44,172 bases of DNA. Source: Chitinophagales bacterium. GTDB lineage: Bacteria > Bacteroidota > Bacteroidia > Chitinophagales > JABDMM01. Below, piece by piece: positions 1 to 8,643 of the stretch. Location of the stretch: assembly GCA_013001465.1 (NCBI GenBank), contig JABDMM010000044.1, positions 1-44,172 on the forward strand. The letters run 5' to 3'. The notes beneath the pieces are model-generated. The model did no database searches. It was not told where the DNA came from and saw nothing but the letters and a program-made list of their open reading frames with translations. Each line of letters starts with the position of its first letter. Positions within the stretch are counted from its first letter, which is position 1. The translations under genes and the position numbers were made by a program.

Positions 1-1111
1 CACTTAGGATCACCAATCTTTCAATTAAATTCTTCAATTCACGAATATTCCCCGTCCACTCCAAATTTTGCAACTCCCCAACCGCCTTAGGAGTGAGTTT
101 TTTCTTAGGCATACCATAATCTTCACAAATCTCTTTCACAAATTTATCGGCCAGCAATGGTATATCATCTTTTCTTTCATTAAGAGAAGGAACATGGATC
201 AGGATCACGCTGAGTCTGTGATAAAGATCCATTCTAAATCGGTTTGCATCGATTTCGTTAACAAGGTTCTTATTTGTTGCAGCCACTACTCTAACATCAA
301 CAGAAATTTCTTTGTCACCACCTACTCTTGTGATCTTGCTTTCCTGAAGTGCTCTCAACACCTTAGCCTGGGCAGACAAGCTCATGTCCCCGATTTCATC
401 CAGAAAAAGTGTCCCTCCATTTGCTTGTTCAAATTTTCCAATACGCTGTTTAATGGCTGACGTAAATGCACCTTTTTCATGCCCGAAAAGCTCACTTTCT
501 ATGAGCTCTGAAGGAATCGCGGCACAGTTCACTTCGACTAATGGGCCGGCGCTTCTGGCACTTTTCTCATGGATCCATCTTGCAACAAGTTCCTTTCCTG
601 TTCCATTATCTCCAGTGATCAGTACTCTGGCGTCTGTAGGTGCTACTCTTTCTATAGTATCCTTTATCTTCATAATACCTGAAGATTCTCCGATGATCTC
701 GCGTGTTTTACTTACTTTTCTTTTGAGAACCTTGGTTTCGGTTATCAATGTGGACCTATCGAGAGCATTACGGATCGTGATAAGAAGTCTGTTGAGATCC
801 GGCGGTTTAGCGATGTAATCATAAGCGCCCTTTTTTACAGCCTCAACAGCTGTTTCGACATTGCCATGCCCTGAAATCATAATTATAGGAATATCCGGGA
901 TCATTTCAGCCGCATGCTCAAGAACTTCCATTCCATCCATTTTAGGCATCTTGATATCCAAAAGAATGACGTCATATTCATTCGCTTCGATCATCTTTAT
1001 TCCATGCTTCCCATCTTCAGCTTCATCTACTTTATACTTTTCGAATTCCAGGATCTCACGCAAGGTTTTACGTATACTCTTCTCGTCATCAATAATTAGA
1101 ATTTTTGCCAT
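1..1111 (-). CDS. Sigma-54-dependent response regulator, NtrC/AtoC type (3' end cut by window)
   Basis: I read this frame directly from the reverse strand; it is open to the window edge. The visible 370 residues begin with a receiver domain: acidic pair D8-D9, phospho-acceptor D52 in DIKMPKMDG, and K102 in IAKPP. An AAA+ sigma-54 interaction domain follows, with Walker A GDNGTGKE at 167-174, the sigma-54 contact loop at 214-219 reading GAFTSA (usual form GAFTGA), and Walker B around GGTLFLDE. The end of the AAA+ domain and the Fis-type DNA-binding domain lie outside the window. It should activate sigma-54 promoters when phosphorylated by a sensor kinase that is not visible here. The ATG at 1111 is chosen because the receiver domain starts immediately after it and a TACATTTG -7 box lies about 23 bases upstream. 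The RNase P RNA gene lies upstream on the same strand. Confidence 0.93.
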   Translation of the reverse strand, partial: MAKILIIDDEKSIRKTLREILEFEKYKVDEAEDGKHGIKMIEANEYDVILLDIKMPKMDGMEVLEHAAEMIPDIPIIMISGHGNVETAVEAVKKGAYDYIAKPPDLNRLLITIRNALDRSTLITETKVLKRKVSKTREIIGESSGIMKIKDTIERVAPTDARVLITGDNGTGKELVARWIHEKSARSAGPLVEVNCAAIPSELIESELFGHEKGAFTSAIKQRIGKFEQANGGTLFLDEIGDMSLSAQAKVLRALQESKITRVGGDKEISVDVRVVAATNKNLVNEIDANRFRMDLYHRLSVILIHVPSLNERKDDIPLLADKFVKEICEDYGMPKKKLTPKAVGELQNLEWTGNIRELKNLIERLVILS

Positions 1112-1133
1112 CGGGTGTATAGTTTTTAGAACG

Positions 1134-1141
1134 CAAATGTA
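1134..1141 (-). promoter_or_regulatory. Bacteroidota -7 box of the response regulator
   Basis: TACATTTG on the minus strand matches the Bacteroidota -7 consensus TAnnTTTG exactly. It predicts a leader of about 15-20 bases before the ATG at 1111. No good TTTG/TTG -33 element is visible at the usual 19-base spacing. Confidence 0.5.
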
Positions 1142-1178
1142 ATCAGCATAAGGCAGATTCATAAATTGAATGAGGTTA

Positions 1179-1196
1179 ATTTCAGCCATCTGAAAT
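1179..1196. promoter_or_regulatory. Inverted repeat, possible operator
   Basis: A perfect 7-4-7 inverted repeat, ATTTCAG-CCAT-CTGAAAT, lies between the 3' end of rnpB and the promoter of the response regulator, roughly 40-55 bases upstream of its -7 box. It has no T-tract on the minus strand, so it looks more like a protein-binding site than a terminator. The assignment is inferred. Confidence 0.35.
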
Positions 1197-1234
1197 GAAT
1201 TACCCCATTTTTAAGTCGAAGGAAGAAAAAAAAT

Positions 1235-1593
1235 AGTTGCAATCCTGTAAGCCGGATTCTGTATCTCCCCTAAAGGAGACCTTTGCCATTTATCTAGCTA
1301 TACCGTCGCCGGTATAGTCGATCGACCTACCCATCAACTCTGGCGAGCAGCCATCAAATGTTGACTTATTTGGTCTTTCAACCCGCAAGGTTTACCCGCT
1401 ACTAATGTTACCATCAATAGCCGTGAGCTCTTACCTCACATTTTCACCTTTACTTCGATCAGAAGCAGTTATTTTCTGTGGCACTATCTGTATTCATAGA
1501 AATGAACCCCAGCCGTTAGCTGGTGCGGTGCTCTGTGTTGTCCGGACTTTCCTCATTCCATTTGCATGAAACGCGGCAAAGCAGATTGCAACT
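1235..1593 (-). ncRNA. rnpB: RNase P RNA, bacterial class A
   Basis: This is the catalytic RNA of ribonuclease P, which trims tRNA 5' leaders. On the minus strand the conserved 5' region GAGGAAAGTCCGGACA is followed by the AGAGCACCGC and CTAACGGCTGGGG segments. The 3' half carries AGCGGGTAAACCTTGCGGG-like sequence and ends with the ACAGAATCCGGCTTA motif. The two ends, AGTTGCAATC and GATTGCAACT, pair perfectly to form a 10-bp P1 helix and so define the boundaries. Eight T residues (plus-strand A 1226-1233) follow the 3' end and could serve as terminator. The length of about 359 nt is normal for class A. Confidence 0.97.
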
Positions 1594-1598
1594 ATTGG

Positions 1599-1629
1599 CT
1601 AAATAACCTAAATACTTCTTAAGTTCCAA
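1599..1629 (-). promoter_or_regulatory. Putative rnpB promoter
   Basis: On the minus strand TTGG (1629-1626) is followed by exactly 19 bases and then TTATTTAG (1606-1599), a partial match to TAnnTTTG. The predicted RNA 5' end at 1593 lies six bases further on. Spacing fits the Bacteroidota sigma-A promoter, but the -7 box is imperfect. Confidence 0.4.
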
Positions 1630-1663
1630 TTACATCCGTGTTTATGTAGTCAGGCTTAACTTT

Positions 1664-1671
1664 TATATTTG
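1664..1671 (+). promoter_or_regulatory. -7 box of the methyltransferase gene
   Basis: TATATTTG matches TAnnTTTG exactly. TTTA sits 19 bases upstream (1641-1644) as a weak -33 element. The ATG is only 11 bases after the box, so the transcript would have a very short leader. Confidence 0.45.
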
Positions 1672-1682
1672 TCAGAATTAAG

Positions 1683-2336
1683 ATGACAAATAGATCGATC
1701 AGATGGGGTATTGCGCAGAAGGCAGAAATTAACTGGTGGAAAAGGTACCTGGCTACAAAACCAGTAGGTGAATATTTGCAATGGAAGAAAAACTATTGGT
1801 TAGACTTTCTGGATAAACTTGGATTTTCTTTAAATGACTTAAGTGGCAAAAAGATCCTTGAAGTTGGTTGTGGTCCGGCCGGGATCTTTACAATTCTTAC
1901 AGAATCTGATGTTACCGCGATCGATCCTCTTTTAGAAAATTACAGCTCAAAGATTCATCATTTTAATCCTTCGGAATATCCTAATGTCAATTTTCAGAAT
2001 GGATCAATAGAGGAGTATATAGAGTCCCGAAGTTTTGACTTGGTCTTTTGCATTAATGTGATCAACCATGTTAGAGATATTAAAGGTAGCATTAGAAACA
2101 TCCGAAAAGTTCTTGATCCCGGAGGAGAGTTGGTCATTTCTATCGACGCTCATAATTATAGTATTCTAAAGCATTTATTTCGTCTAACCCAACTGGACAT
2201 TCTCCATCCGCATCAGTTCGATATAGACGAGTATCAAAAAATGCTCCACGGATTTGAAACATCTAAAGTAGAGTGTCTAAAAGATCGATTCATCTTCAAT
2301 TATTATGCATTGAGATGTAAAAGGGTCACTTCTTGA
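1683..2336 (+). CDS. Class I SAM-dependent methyltransferase
   Basis: This 217-residue protein has a class I (Rossmann-fold) methyltransferase core. Motif I, ILEVGCGPAGIF, lies near residues 58-69 and binds S-adenosylmethionine. An acidic post-I strand (TAIDP) and the later segment FDLVFCINVINHV match the UbiE/UbiG/Methyltransf_11 pattern. The substrate cannot be read from sequence. There is no signal peptide or membrane segment, so it should be cytoplasmic. It is a single-gene unit: rnpB diverges upstream, and its 3' end overlaps the convergent DUF2279 gene by 11 bases. The ATG is the only good start, lying just behind a TATATTTG promoter box. Confidence 0.85.
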   Translation: MTNRSIRWGIAQKAEINWWKRYLATKPVGEYLQWKKNYWLDFLDKLGFSLNDLSGKKILEVGCGPAGIFTILTESDVTAIDPLLENYSSKIHHFNPSEYPNVNFQNGSIEEYIESRSFDLVFCINVINHVRDIKGSIRNIRKVLDPGGELVISIDAHNYSILKHLFRLTQLDILHPHQFDIDEYQKMLHGFETSKVECLKDRFIFNYYALRCKRVTS

Positions 2337-3300
2337 TCGTTATAGGGAAGTCCAGCGAGAGAAAATAGACCGGATGGAAAATAATCTGACCTTTGGTATT
2401 GAACTCGAGTGCAGGTGCCGGAATCTTAATAATATTAAGCATATAGAGCAAAGGTTTATACCCCTTTCTTTTAAGAGGGATCCGACTAAGATCTGCGTCG
2501 ATCGAAAGGAAAAACTTGCGATATCTTTCAGCTGGGTAGACTATTTTCAATTCGTCATCTCTAACCCACTCGTTTTTGAATCCACCATACATATCTCCGG
2601 CACCATATCCAACTGCAATATTCAGCCATTTAAATTTCTGTTGACCTGGGAAAACGGAAGACAAATTTAAAGAAGCCCAATAAACCTGACCATTATAATC
2701 CTTAAGCATCCGGTGAATAAATTTATCTCCAAACAATTGCTTTGCACGTTCTCTATACATACCCTCAGGGTACTCCACATCATGCATAGAAAACTTAAAG
2801 ATCATCTTTTGTTCTTCCCATAGAAGTTCTTGGGACAACATAGCCATGCTGCCAACACCATTAGCGAGAATATCTCCGGGGGATGCTCCCCATTCAGAAG
2901 ACAATCCATCGAGCATTTCGATCGTACTTTGAAAGAAGAAACCCATAGCAGCACCGTGATATGCTGCCTTTTTCTTTTCAATTCCTGCCCATTGAAGCGC
3001 TTTCATACTCCAATAACTCTGGAAATATGCCGTTTGCATATGCCCAACTTTATCTATTTGCAACCACTCTTTATTATCATTAAAAAAGTGAAAAGGAGAG
3101 CGGGGATATTCCTTATACCACAGATAGTTCAATCCTACCATAGAACCAACAAAAGCAGAAGAAATAGTAGAAGCTACCCAAACAACTCTGCCAGGCACAA
3201 GGGAATCTGCAGGATCCAGCACTGAATTCTGGGCAGCAACAAAGTTACTCAGTAAGCAAAAGAATGAGATTAGGCTAAAAGATTTAATATCTAAACGCAT
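2326..3300 (-). CDS. DUF2279 family exported protein
   Basis: This 324-residue protein begins with a signal peptide (hydrophobic SLISFFCLLSNFVAAQ, likely cleaved after VAAQ or nearby). The central region carries the pattern of DUF2279 (YfiM-like): the DKVGHMQTAYFQSYW segment around residue 85, then GAAMGFFFQSTIEMLDGLS and a GDILANGVGS segment near 145. The C-terminal half is rich in alternating beta-type sequence ending in FPITIKK. Function is unknown; an envelope location is inferred. It starts 18 bases after the phosphohexomutase stop on the same strand, so the two are likely co-transcribed. Its 3' end overlaps the convergent methyltransferase. Confidence 0.8.
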   Translation of the reverse strand: MRLDIKSFSLISFFCLLSNFVAAQNSVLDPADSLVPGRVVWVASTISSAFVGSMVGLNYLWYKEYPRSPFHFFNDNKEWLQIDKVGHMQTAYFQSYWSMKALQWAGIEKKKAAYHGAAMGFFFQSTIEMLDGLSSEWGASPGDILANGVGSMAMLSQELLWEEQKMIFKFSMHDVEYPEGMYRERAKQLFGDKFIHRMLKDYNGQVYWASLNLSSVFPGQQKFKWLNIAVGYGAGDMYGGFKNEWVRDDELKIVYPAERYRKFFLSIDADLSRIPLKRKGYKPLLYMLNIIKIPAPALEFNTKGQIIFHPVYFLSLDFPITIKK

Positions 3301-3318
3301 ACATTCCGATAAAGAAGT

Positions 3319-4722
3319 TTAAGCCAGTAAAGTATCTTTTGCACTTTGAAGGATTTCCTGAACCTTAGCAGGAGAAGGACCTTCAGCGTAAACTCTTAAT
3401 ACGGGTTCTGTACCGGAAGGCCTGATCATAACGGTTTCACCGTTATCACCCAGAAAGAATTTATAACCATCCACATCTTCTGAACTGAGCACATCGAATA
3501 CACCGAATTTTTTAAACTCTTTCTTTTCGCATTTGAGCATGATCGATTTTTTCAACTCTTCAGTAATATGGAGGTCGCTTCGATTATATGAAAACGGTCC
3601 AACGACATCATAGATTTCATTAATAAGATCACGAATCGTTTTGCCGGATTTTGCCAGTTGTTCCAGAATCACCAATGCGTCCCAGATCCCGTCTCTTTCC
3701 GGTATATGTCCCTTCACCGCAATTCCACCAGACTCTTCTCCACCAACAAGAACATCCTCATCCACCATAATCCCACTGATGTACTTGAAACCGATCTTTG
3801 TGATCTCATAGTCAAGGTTGTAAGCTTTACAGAGTTGAACTACTTTATTACTTACAGAAAATGCGATAACCACCTTCCCATTCATTCCTTTGTATTTATG
3901 AAGAATGTGGATGAGAAGCAAAATGATATGATGTGCATCAATAAAATCTCCATTATCGTCGTACATTCCAATTCTATCTGCATCACCATCAGTTGCCACA
4001 CCAATGTGAAAATCTCCTTTTCTGATCAGTTCTGAAAGTTCAGTCAGGTTTCTATGAAGAGGTTCAGGAGCCTGGCCTTTGAAAGATGGGTTATAGTCTG
4101 CATGAAGCATTGTTGCATCTGGCAATATTCTATTGAACACTTTTTGACCCGCACCATACATTGCATCATATGCAACATTGAGTTTAGAATTTTTGATGGC
4201 ATTCAAATCAAACTTAGAAGCTACTTCTTCAAAGTAAAGATCTTCGAGATTTCTAAACTCCAGCAAGCCATCTTTTTGCCATTCTTCAAGACTTTTTGTA
4301 ACGTATGGAGTTGGTTTATCTTCGATAAGACTTTCAACTTTGGCAATCGATGCGGGAACAGAAGGACCGCCATAATATGACTTCAACTTATAACCGCTGT
4401 ATGATGGAGGGTTATGAGATGCAGTAATGATTATACCCGCAAAGCACTTCAGCTTAAAAGCTGCCAGAGATATCATAGGAGTTGAAACAAAATTCTTATC
4501 ATAAATTACTTTAATCCCATGGGAACAAAGAACATTTAAGGTAGTTTCAGCAAAAAGAGCTCCGGCAAAACGGGTATCGAAACCAAGAACTACTCTTGGT
4601 TCATTAGCATTCTCTAAAACCCATTTTGCAGTTGCTTCAGCAACACGGGCTACATTTTCCACAGTAAACTCCTGAGCAATAATCGCTCTCCAACCATCGG
4701 TCCCAAACTTAATATCTATCAT
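3319..4722 (-). CDS. Phosphoglucomutase/phosphomannomutase family protein
   Basis: This alpha-D-phosphohexomutase of 467 residues interconverts hexose 1- and 6-phosphates, feeding nucleotide-sugar and envelope polysaccharide synthesis. All four active-site loops are present: the phosphoserine loop TASHNPP near residue 101, the metal loop DGDADR near 242, the sugar-binding GEESGG near 330, and the phosphate-binding RPSGTEP near 434. The N-terminus MIDIKFGTDGWRA is standard. Full length and intact. Whether glucose, mannose or glucosamine is preferred cannot be decided here. It is the first gene of a unit with the DUF2279 gene and is divergent from paaN. Confidence 0.93.
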   Translation of the reverse strand: MIDIKFGTDGWRAIIAQEFTVENVARVAEATAKWVLENANEPRVVLGFDTRFAGALFAETTLNVLCSHGIKVIYDKNFVSTPMISLAAFKLKCFAGIIITASHNPPSYSGYKLKSYYGGPSVPASIAKVESLIEDKPTPYVTKSLEEWQKDGLLEFRNLEDLYFEEVASKFDLNAIKNSKLNVAYDAMYGAGQKVFNRILPDATMLHADYNPSFKGQAPEPLHRNLTELSELIRKGDFHIGVATDGDADRIGMYDDNGDFIDAHHIILLLIHILHKYKGMNGKVVIAFSVSNKVVQLCKAYNLDYEITKIGFKYISGIMVDEDVLVGGEESGGIAVKGHIPERDGIWDALVILEQLAKSGKTIRDLINEIYDVVGPFSYNRSDLHITEELKKSIMLKCEKKEFKKFGVFDVLSSEDVDGYKFFLGDNGETVMIRPSGTEPVLRVYAEGPSPAKVQEILQSAKDTLLA

Positions 4723-4804
4723 AGTTTATATTGTAAAGATTATAAATGTACGAATCATCGAACTTTCGTAGGTAATTCGAAAAATATTTCTGTTGCTAAA
4801 ATAC

Positions 4805-4812
4805 TATATTTG
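4805..4812 (+). promoter_or_regulatory. -7 box of the paaN-acyl-CoA ligase unit
   Basis: TATATTTG matches TAnnTTTG exactly. It ends on the G of a GTG codon that would otherwise serve as an upstream start in the paaN frame, so translation should begin at the ATG at 4836. Confidence 0.5.
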
Positions 4813-4835
4813 TGTTCCTTCAAAACAAACGATTT

Positions 4836-6491
4836 ATGGCACTCTCAACAACAAATAAAGAAATACTTGAAAAAGCGGTGAATGCAATCCACGAAAGGAT
4901 TTTTCACGCCCAATACCCCGAACATCCAAAAGCATATTCTGAGGAAGCATCTGCAAAAGGAAAAGAAGCATTCGATAAGAAGATAGGCCAGCCTTTTGAT
5001 GAGTTATTGCAAGAAAATCCAGAAAGCTATGTAGGTGAAGAGGTATCACCATTTACTGAAGAATCTTTAGGAATTCAATATCCAGCATTTAGCGTTGACA
5101 CTTTCATCGTTCGATCCGGCAGAGCTTTTTCTTCCTGGAAAAAAGTGGATATAGAACAAAAAGCCGAAGTTTTAATGGATTGTCTTGAAGCTATCACCGA
5201 CAGGTTTTTTGAGATCGCTTTTGCTACGATGCATACCACCGGACAATCGTTCATGATGTCATTCCAGGCATCAGGACCTCATTCCAATGACAGGGCACTT
5301 GAAGCGATGGCTTTAGCATATGAAGAACTGAAAAGATTTCCGCAAAAAGTGTTGTGGGAAAAACCAATGGGGAAGATCTCTGTTAAATTGGAGAAAACAT
5401 TTAAACCTGTACCAAAAGGGATAAGTCTGGCGATAGGTTGTTCCACATTTCCGGTTTGGAATACCATACCAGGTGTTTTCGCATCACTTATGACAGGCAA
5501 TACTGTAATTGTTAAACCTCATCCTAAAGCGGTTTTACCCATTGCCATTGTTGTTGGAGAGATGCAAAAGGTACTGAAAGCGAAAGGTTATGATCCTTTG
5601 GTAATTCAACTAGCTGCAGACAGGAGTCAGGAGCTGATCACTAAAAAATTAGCAGAACATCCATTAGTTAAAATTATTGACTATACAGGTGGATCGCAAT
5701 TTGGAGAATACATTGAAACGTTAAGAAAGACAGTTTTTACCGAAAAGGCAGGAGTGAATTCTGCGATCATTGACTCCACAGACAATCTCGAATCAATGAT
5801 GCAAAATCTGGCTTTTGCAGTATCGCTTTATTCTGGACAAATGTGCACAGCTCCTCAAAATTTCTTCATCCCAAAAGAAGGAATAAAGGTTGGAGAAAAT
5901 CAAGTTAGTTATGACGAGGTTGTGGATGCTTTGAAAAATGCTATCGACGGATTGGTAAATCATCCGAAAATGGGAGCAGGTACTTTGGGTGCAATACAGA
6001 GCGACATGACGATGAAAAGAATATCTTCTGCTGAAGATCTTGGAGCGAGGGTAGTGTTGGGTGCACGTAAGATCGAGAATCCTGAGTTTTTAAAAGCACG
6101 GGTAAGCGCTCCTACAATACTGGAGGTTGATGCAAAAGATGTTGGAATCTACGAAAATGAGATGTTCGGGCCGATTATCATGGTCGTAAAAACTACCGAT
6201 ACTAATGAAAGTATAGAAGTTGCTAAAGACATGGCAACCAGACATGGTGCGATCACTTGCGCTGCATATTCAACGGATCCAGCAACAATAGAAAAAATAG
6301 AGGAAGAAATGAGTTCTGCATTCGCGCCGGTTTCATTAAACCTAACTGGTCCAATTTGGGTAAATCAACACGCTGCATTCTCAGATTTTCACGTCACAGG
6401 AGGAAATCCAGCAGGAAACGCCAGTTTTACTAATCCTGATTTTGTGAATCGAAGATTCGTTTGGGTAGGCAACAGAAAAATTGCCGAATAG
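4836..6491 (+). CDS. paaN: PaaN-like phenylacetate degradation aldehyde dehydrogenase
   Basis: An aldehyde dehydrogenase superfamily protein of 551 residues. The N-terminal block with AQYPEHPKAYSEEASAKGK and GEEVSPFTEESLGIQYP is typical of the PaaN branch, which lacks the MaoC hydratase domain of PaaZ. The catalytic Cys is C337 in SGQMCTAPQ. PaaN-type enzymes are linked to ring-cleaved phenylacetyl-CoA intermediates, but no other paa gene is visible here, so the substrate could be another acyl-semialdehyde. The ATG at 4836 is chosen over the in-frame GTG at 4812 because the latter lies inside a promoter box. An acyl-CoA ligase follows 54 bases downstream, probably in the same transcript. Confidence 0.82.
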   Translation: MALSTTNKEILEKAVNAIHERIFHAQYPEHPKAYSEEASAKGKEAFDKKIGQPFDELLQENPESYVGEEVSPFTEESLGIQYPAFSVDTFIVRSGRAFSSWKKVDIEQKAEVLMDCLEAITDRFFEIAFATMHTTGQSFMMSFQASGPHSNDRALEAMALAYEELKRFPQKVLWEKPMGKISVKLEKTFKPVPKGISLAIGCSTFPVWNTIPGVFASLMTGNTVIVKPHPKAVLPIAIVVGEMQKVLKAKGYDPLVIQLAADRSQELITKKLAEHPLVKIIDYTGGSQFGEYIETLRKTVFTEKAGVNSAIIDSTDNLESMMQNLAFAVSLYSGQMCTAPQNFFIPKEGIKVGENQVSYDEVVDALKNAIDGLVNHPKMGAGTLGAIQSDMTMKRISSAEDLGARVVLGARKIENPEFLKARVSAPTILEVDAKDVGIYENEMFGPIIMVVKTTDTNESIEVAKDMATRHGAITCAAYSTDPATIEKIEEEMSSAFAPVSLNLTGPIWVNQHAAFSDFHVTGGNPAGNASFTNPDFVNRRFVWVGNRKIAE

Positions 6492-6545
6492 CCATTTTAT
6501 TATTACCTTGTTTCTTTAGGATCAGGTAGCTTTTCATAAAAAATT

Positions 6546-8333
6546 ATGGTTATGCAGGAATATTCCAGGCTGTTCGATATCTTATATTTTCAGCAGAAGA
6601 AATTTCCAAAAAAAGATGCTCTCAATTACAAATATGATGGAGAGTGGAGGAGTTTTAGCACTAGTGAATGTCTTGACTATATCAATAAAGCAAGCAGGGC
6701 ATTTCTGGAGATCGGATTAAAATCCGGTGATGCTGTGGCAATTATATCAGCTAACAGACCTGAGTGGAATTTTATCGATAATGGCATGATGCAAGTTGGG
6801 ATCATTAACGTTCCAATCTACCCAACTATCAGCGAATCGGATTACAAGTATATTTTTAATGATGCTAAGGTAAAGATCGCCTTTGTTGAAGATGAGGATC
6901 TCGCTGAAAAGATGAGTCACATTAAAAATGATGTACCATCACTACAACACATCTTTACCTTTGATACCGTTCCTAATCAATCGAATTGGGAAGTCTTTCT
7001 GGAATATGGTAAGAAAAATGAAGTTCAGGCTGATGTAGAAAACATCAAAGCTGATATCAAAGAAACAGATCTGGCTACCTTAATATATACTTCAGGAACT
7101 ACGGGCATACCAAAAGGAGTCATGCTATCACACAAGAATATAGTGAGCAATGTTGAAGCGACTTTACTGTGTTTACCAATAAACGAAAATCATAGAACGA
7201 TTTCATTTCTCCCATTATGCCACATTTTTGAGAGGATGGTGATCTATACCTATTTTGCAGCAGGTTCATCGATTTACTATGCTGAAAATCTTGAAAAAGT
7301 TGGAGAGAATATCAAGGAAGTAAAACCGCATTTCTTTTCATCAGTACCTCGATTACTTGAAAAGGTGTATGAAAAAATCATGGCAAAAGGGTATGAACTT
7401 TCGGGTATCAAGAAGAAGTTGTTTTTCTGGAGCGTAGGTCTTGGTCTTGAGTATGAGATTGGTGGTAAAGGCTCCTGGTACAATTTTAAGTTAGCGATCG
7501 CGAATAAGTTAATATTCAACAAATGGAGAGAAGCCCTTGGTGGAGAGCTTATCGGAATTGCAACAGGTGCAGCCGCCCTGCAAGAAAGACTTGGCAGATT
7601 ATTCTCTGCAGCAGGTATTAAGGTGAGAGAGGGATATGGGCAAACTGAAACCTCTCCGGTTCTGACATTTAACCGATTCGATAGCGACGATGATGTACGA
7701 TTTGGTACTGTTGGTGTTCCAATTCCGGGTGTAGAGATCAAGATCGGGGAAAACAACGAGATCCTTGCAAAAGGACCTAATATCATGATGGGCTATTACG
7801 ATAAACCTGAAGAGACCAAAGCCACTATTGATTCAGATGGTTGGCTTCATACAGGAGATTGTGGCGTGTGGGTAGACAACAAATTCCTGAAGATTACCGG
7901 GAGGGTGAAGGCTCTGTTTAAAACATCGGGTGGAAAATATGTTGCTCCTGAAGTTATAGAAAACAAGATGGTGGAATCAGAATTTATCGAGCAGATCTGT
8001 GTGATCGGTGAAAACAGGAAGTTCGTGTCTGCTCTTATCGTTCCGGCATTTATCAATCTATCAGAATGGTGTACTAAAAATGCAGTTTCAGCAGACAATA
8101 ACGATGAATTGATAAATACACCAGAAGTCAAAAAATTATATAGAGACATACTCGACGAAATGAACAAACATTTTGGCCAAGTAGAACAAGTCAAGAAATT
8201 TAAATTGATAACAAAAGAGTGGTCGGTTGAGAGCGGTGAACTTACACCAACAATGAAGGTAAAGCGGAATGTAATAATGGAAAAATTCAGTACAGATATC
8301 GAAGAACTGTATGACAATGATCTCCTATCGTAA
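6546..8333 (+). CDS. Long-chain fatty-acid--CoA ligase (AMP-forming)
   Basis: An ANL-superfamily acyl-CoA synthetase of 595 residues, which activates fatty acids with ATP and CoA. The phosphate-binding motif LIYTSGTTGIPKGVMLSHKN starts at about residue 179. The motif GYGQTETSP and the hinge region LHTGD then LKITGRVKALFKTSGGKYVAP are all intact, the last being typical of the FAA1/FadD15-like long-chain group. It follows paaN closely on the same strand. Its product is the substrate of the beta-oxidation operon at 19974-26063. The start is the ATG at 6546; an ATG two codons later is equally possible. Confidence 0.9.
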   Translation: MVMQEYSRLFDILYFQQKKFPKKDALNYKYDGEWRSFSTSECLDYINKASRAFLEIGLKSGDAVAIISANRPEWNFIDNGMMQVGIINVPIYPTISESDYKYIFNDAKVKIAFVEDEDLAEKMSHIKNDVPSLQHIFTFDTVPNQSNWEVFLEYGKKNEVQADVENIKADIKETDLATLIYTSGTTGIPKGVMLSHKNIVSNVEATLLCLPINENHRTISFLPLCHIFERMVIYTYFAAGSSIYYAENLEKVGENIKEVKPHFFSSVPRLLEKVYEKIMAKGYELSGIKKKLFFWSVGLGLEYEIGGKGSWYNFKLAIANKLIFNKWREALGGELIGIATGAAALQERLGRLFSAAGIKVREGYGQTETSPVLTFNRFDSDDDVRFGTVGVPIPGVEIKIGENNEILAKGPNIMMGYYDKPEETKATIDSDGWLHTGDCGVWVDNKFLKITGRVKALFKTSGGKYVAPEVIENKMVESEFIEQICVIGENRKFVSALIVPAFINLSEWCTKNAVSADNNDELINTPEVKKLYRDILDEMNKHFGQVEQVKKFKLITKEWSVESGELTPTMKVKRNVIMEKFSTDIEELYDNDLLS

Positions 8334-8409
8334 ATGTTAAAAAGATTTAAATGTTATAATTTATTAAATTAATTCCAGTACATTTATATACAACAATTAT
8401 TCATCACAT

Positions 8410-8643
8410 ATGAGCTACATTAAAAAATACAAATACTTAATCCTGTCGATCAGTTTATTTGTTATGCTCAATGGAGTTGTAGCCATAGAACTCAATAATT
8501 ACATCAATAACGACTCGAAGAGTTGTCTTTCACAATTGGAAGATAAAGTAAAGCCACAGAATGAATCCGAAGATTGTTTATTATGTGATTTTGTCTTCTC
8601 ACCTTTTTTCATCGACAAATTCACCGGTGGATTTAGCTGGTAG
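8410..8643 (+). CDS. Small exported Cys-containing protein, unknown function
   Basis: A 77-residue protein not recognised as a named family. The N-terminal basic stretch (KKYKYL) and hydrophobic segment ILSISLFVMLNGVVAIEL suggest a signal peptide or anchor. The rest has three cysteines, one as an isolated C and two in CLLC, followed by an aromatic-rich tail with FVFSPFFIDKF. Its stop abuts the end of the convergent MBL gene with no gap, as in the other convergent pairs of this window; this supports a real gene. No consensus promoter is seen. It may be a small envelope or metal/redox peptide; this is a guess. Confidence 0.5.
   Translation: MSYIKKYKYLILSISLFVMLNGVVAIELNNYINNDSKSCLSQLEDKVKPQNESEDCLLCDFVFSPFFIDKFTGGFSW

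Noticed and set aside
68-1142. Plus-strand open frames of up to 144 residues in the first kilobase
   Set aside because: They are antisense to the response regulator, whose minus-strand frame carries complete receiver and AAA+ motifs.
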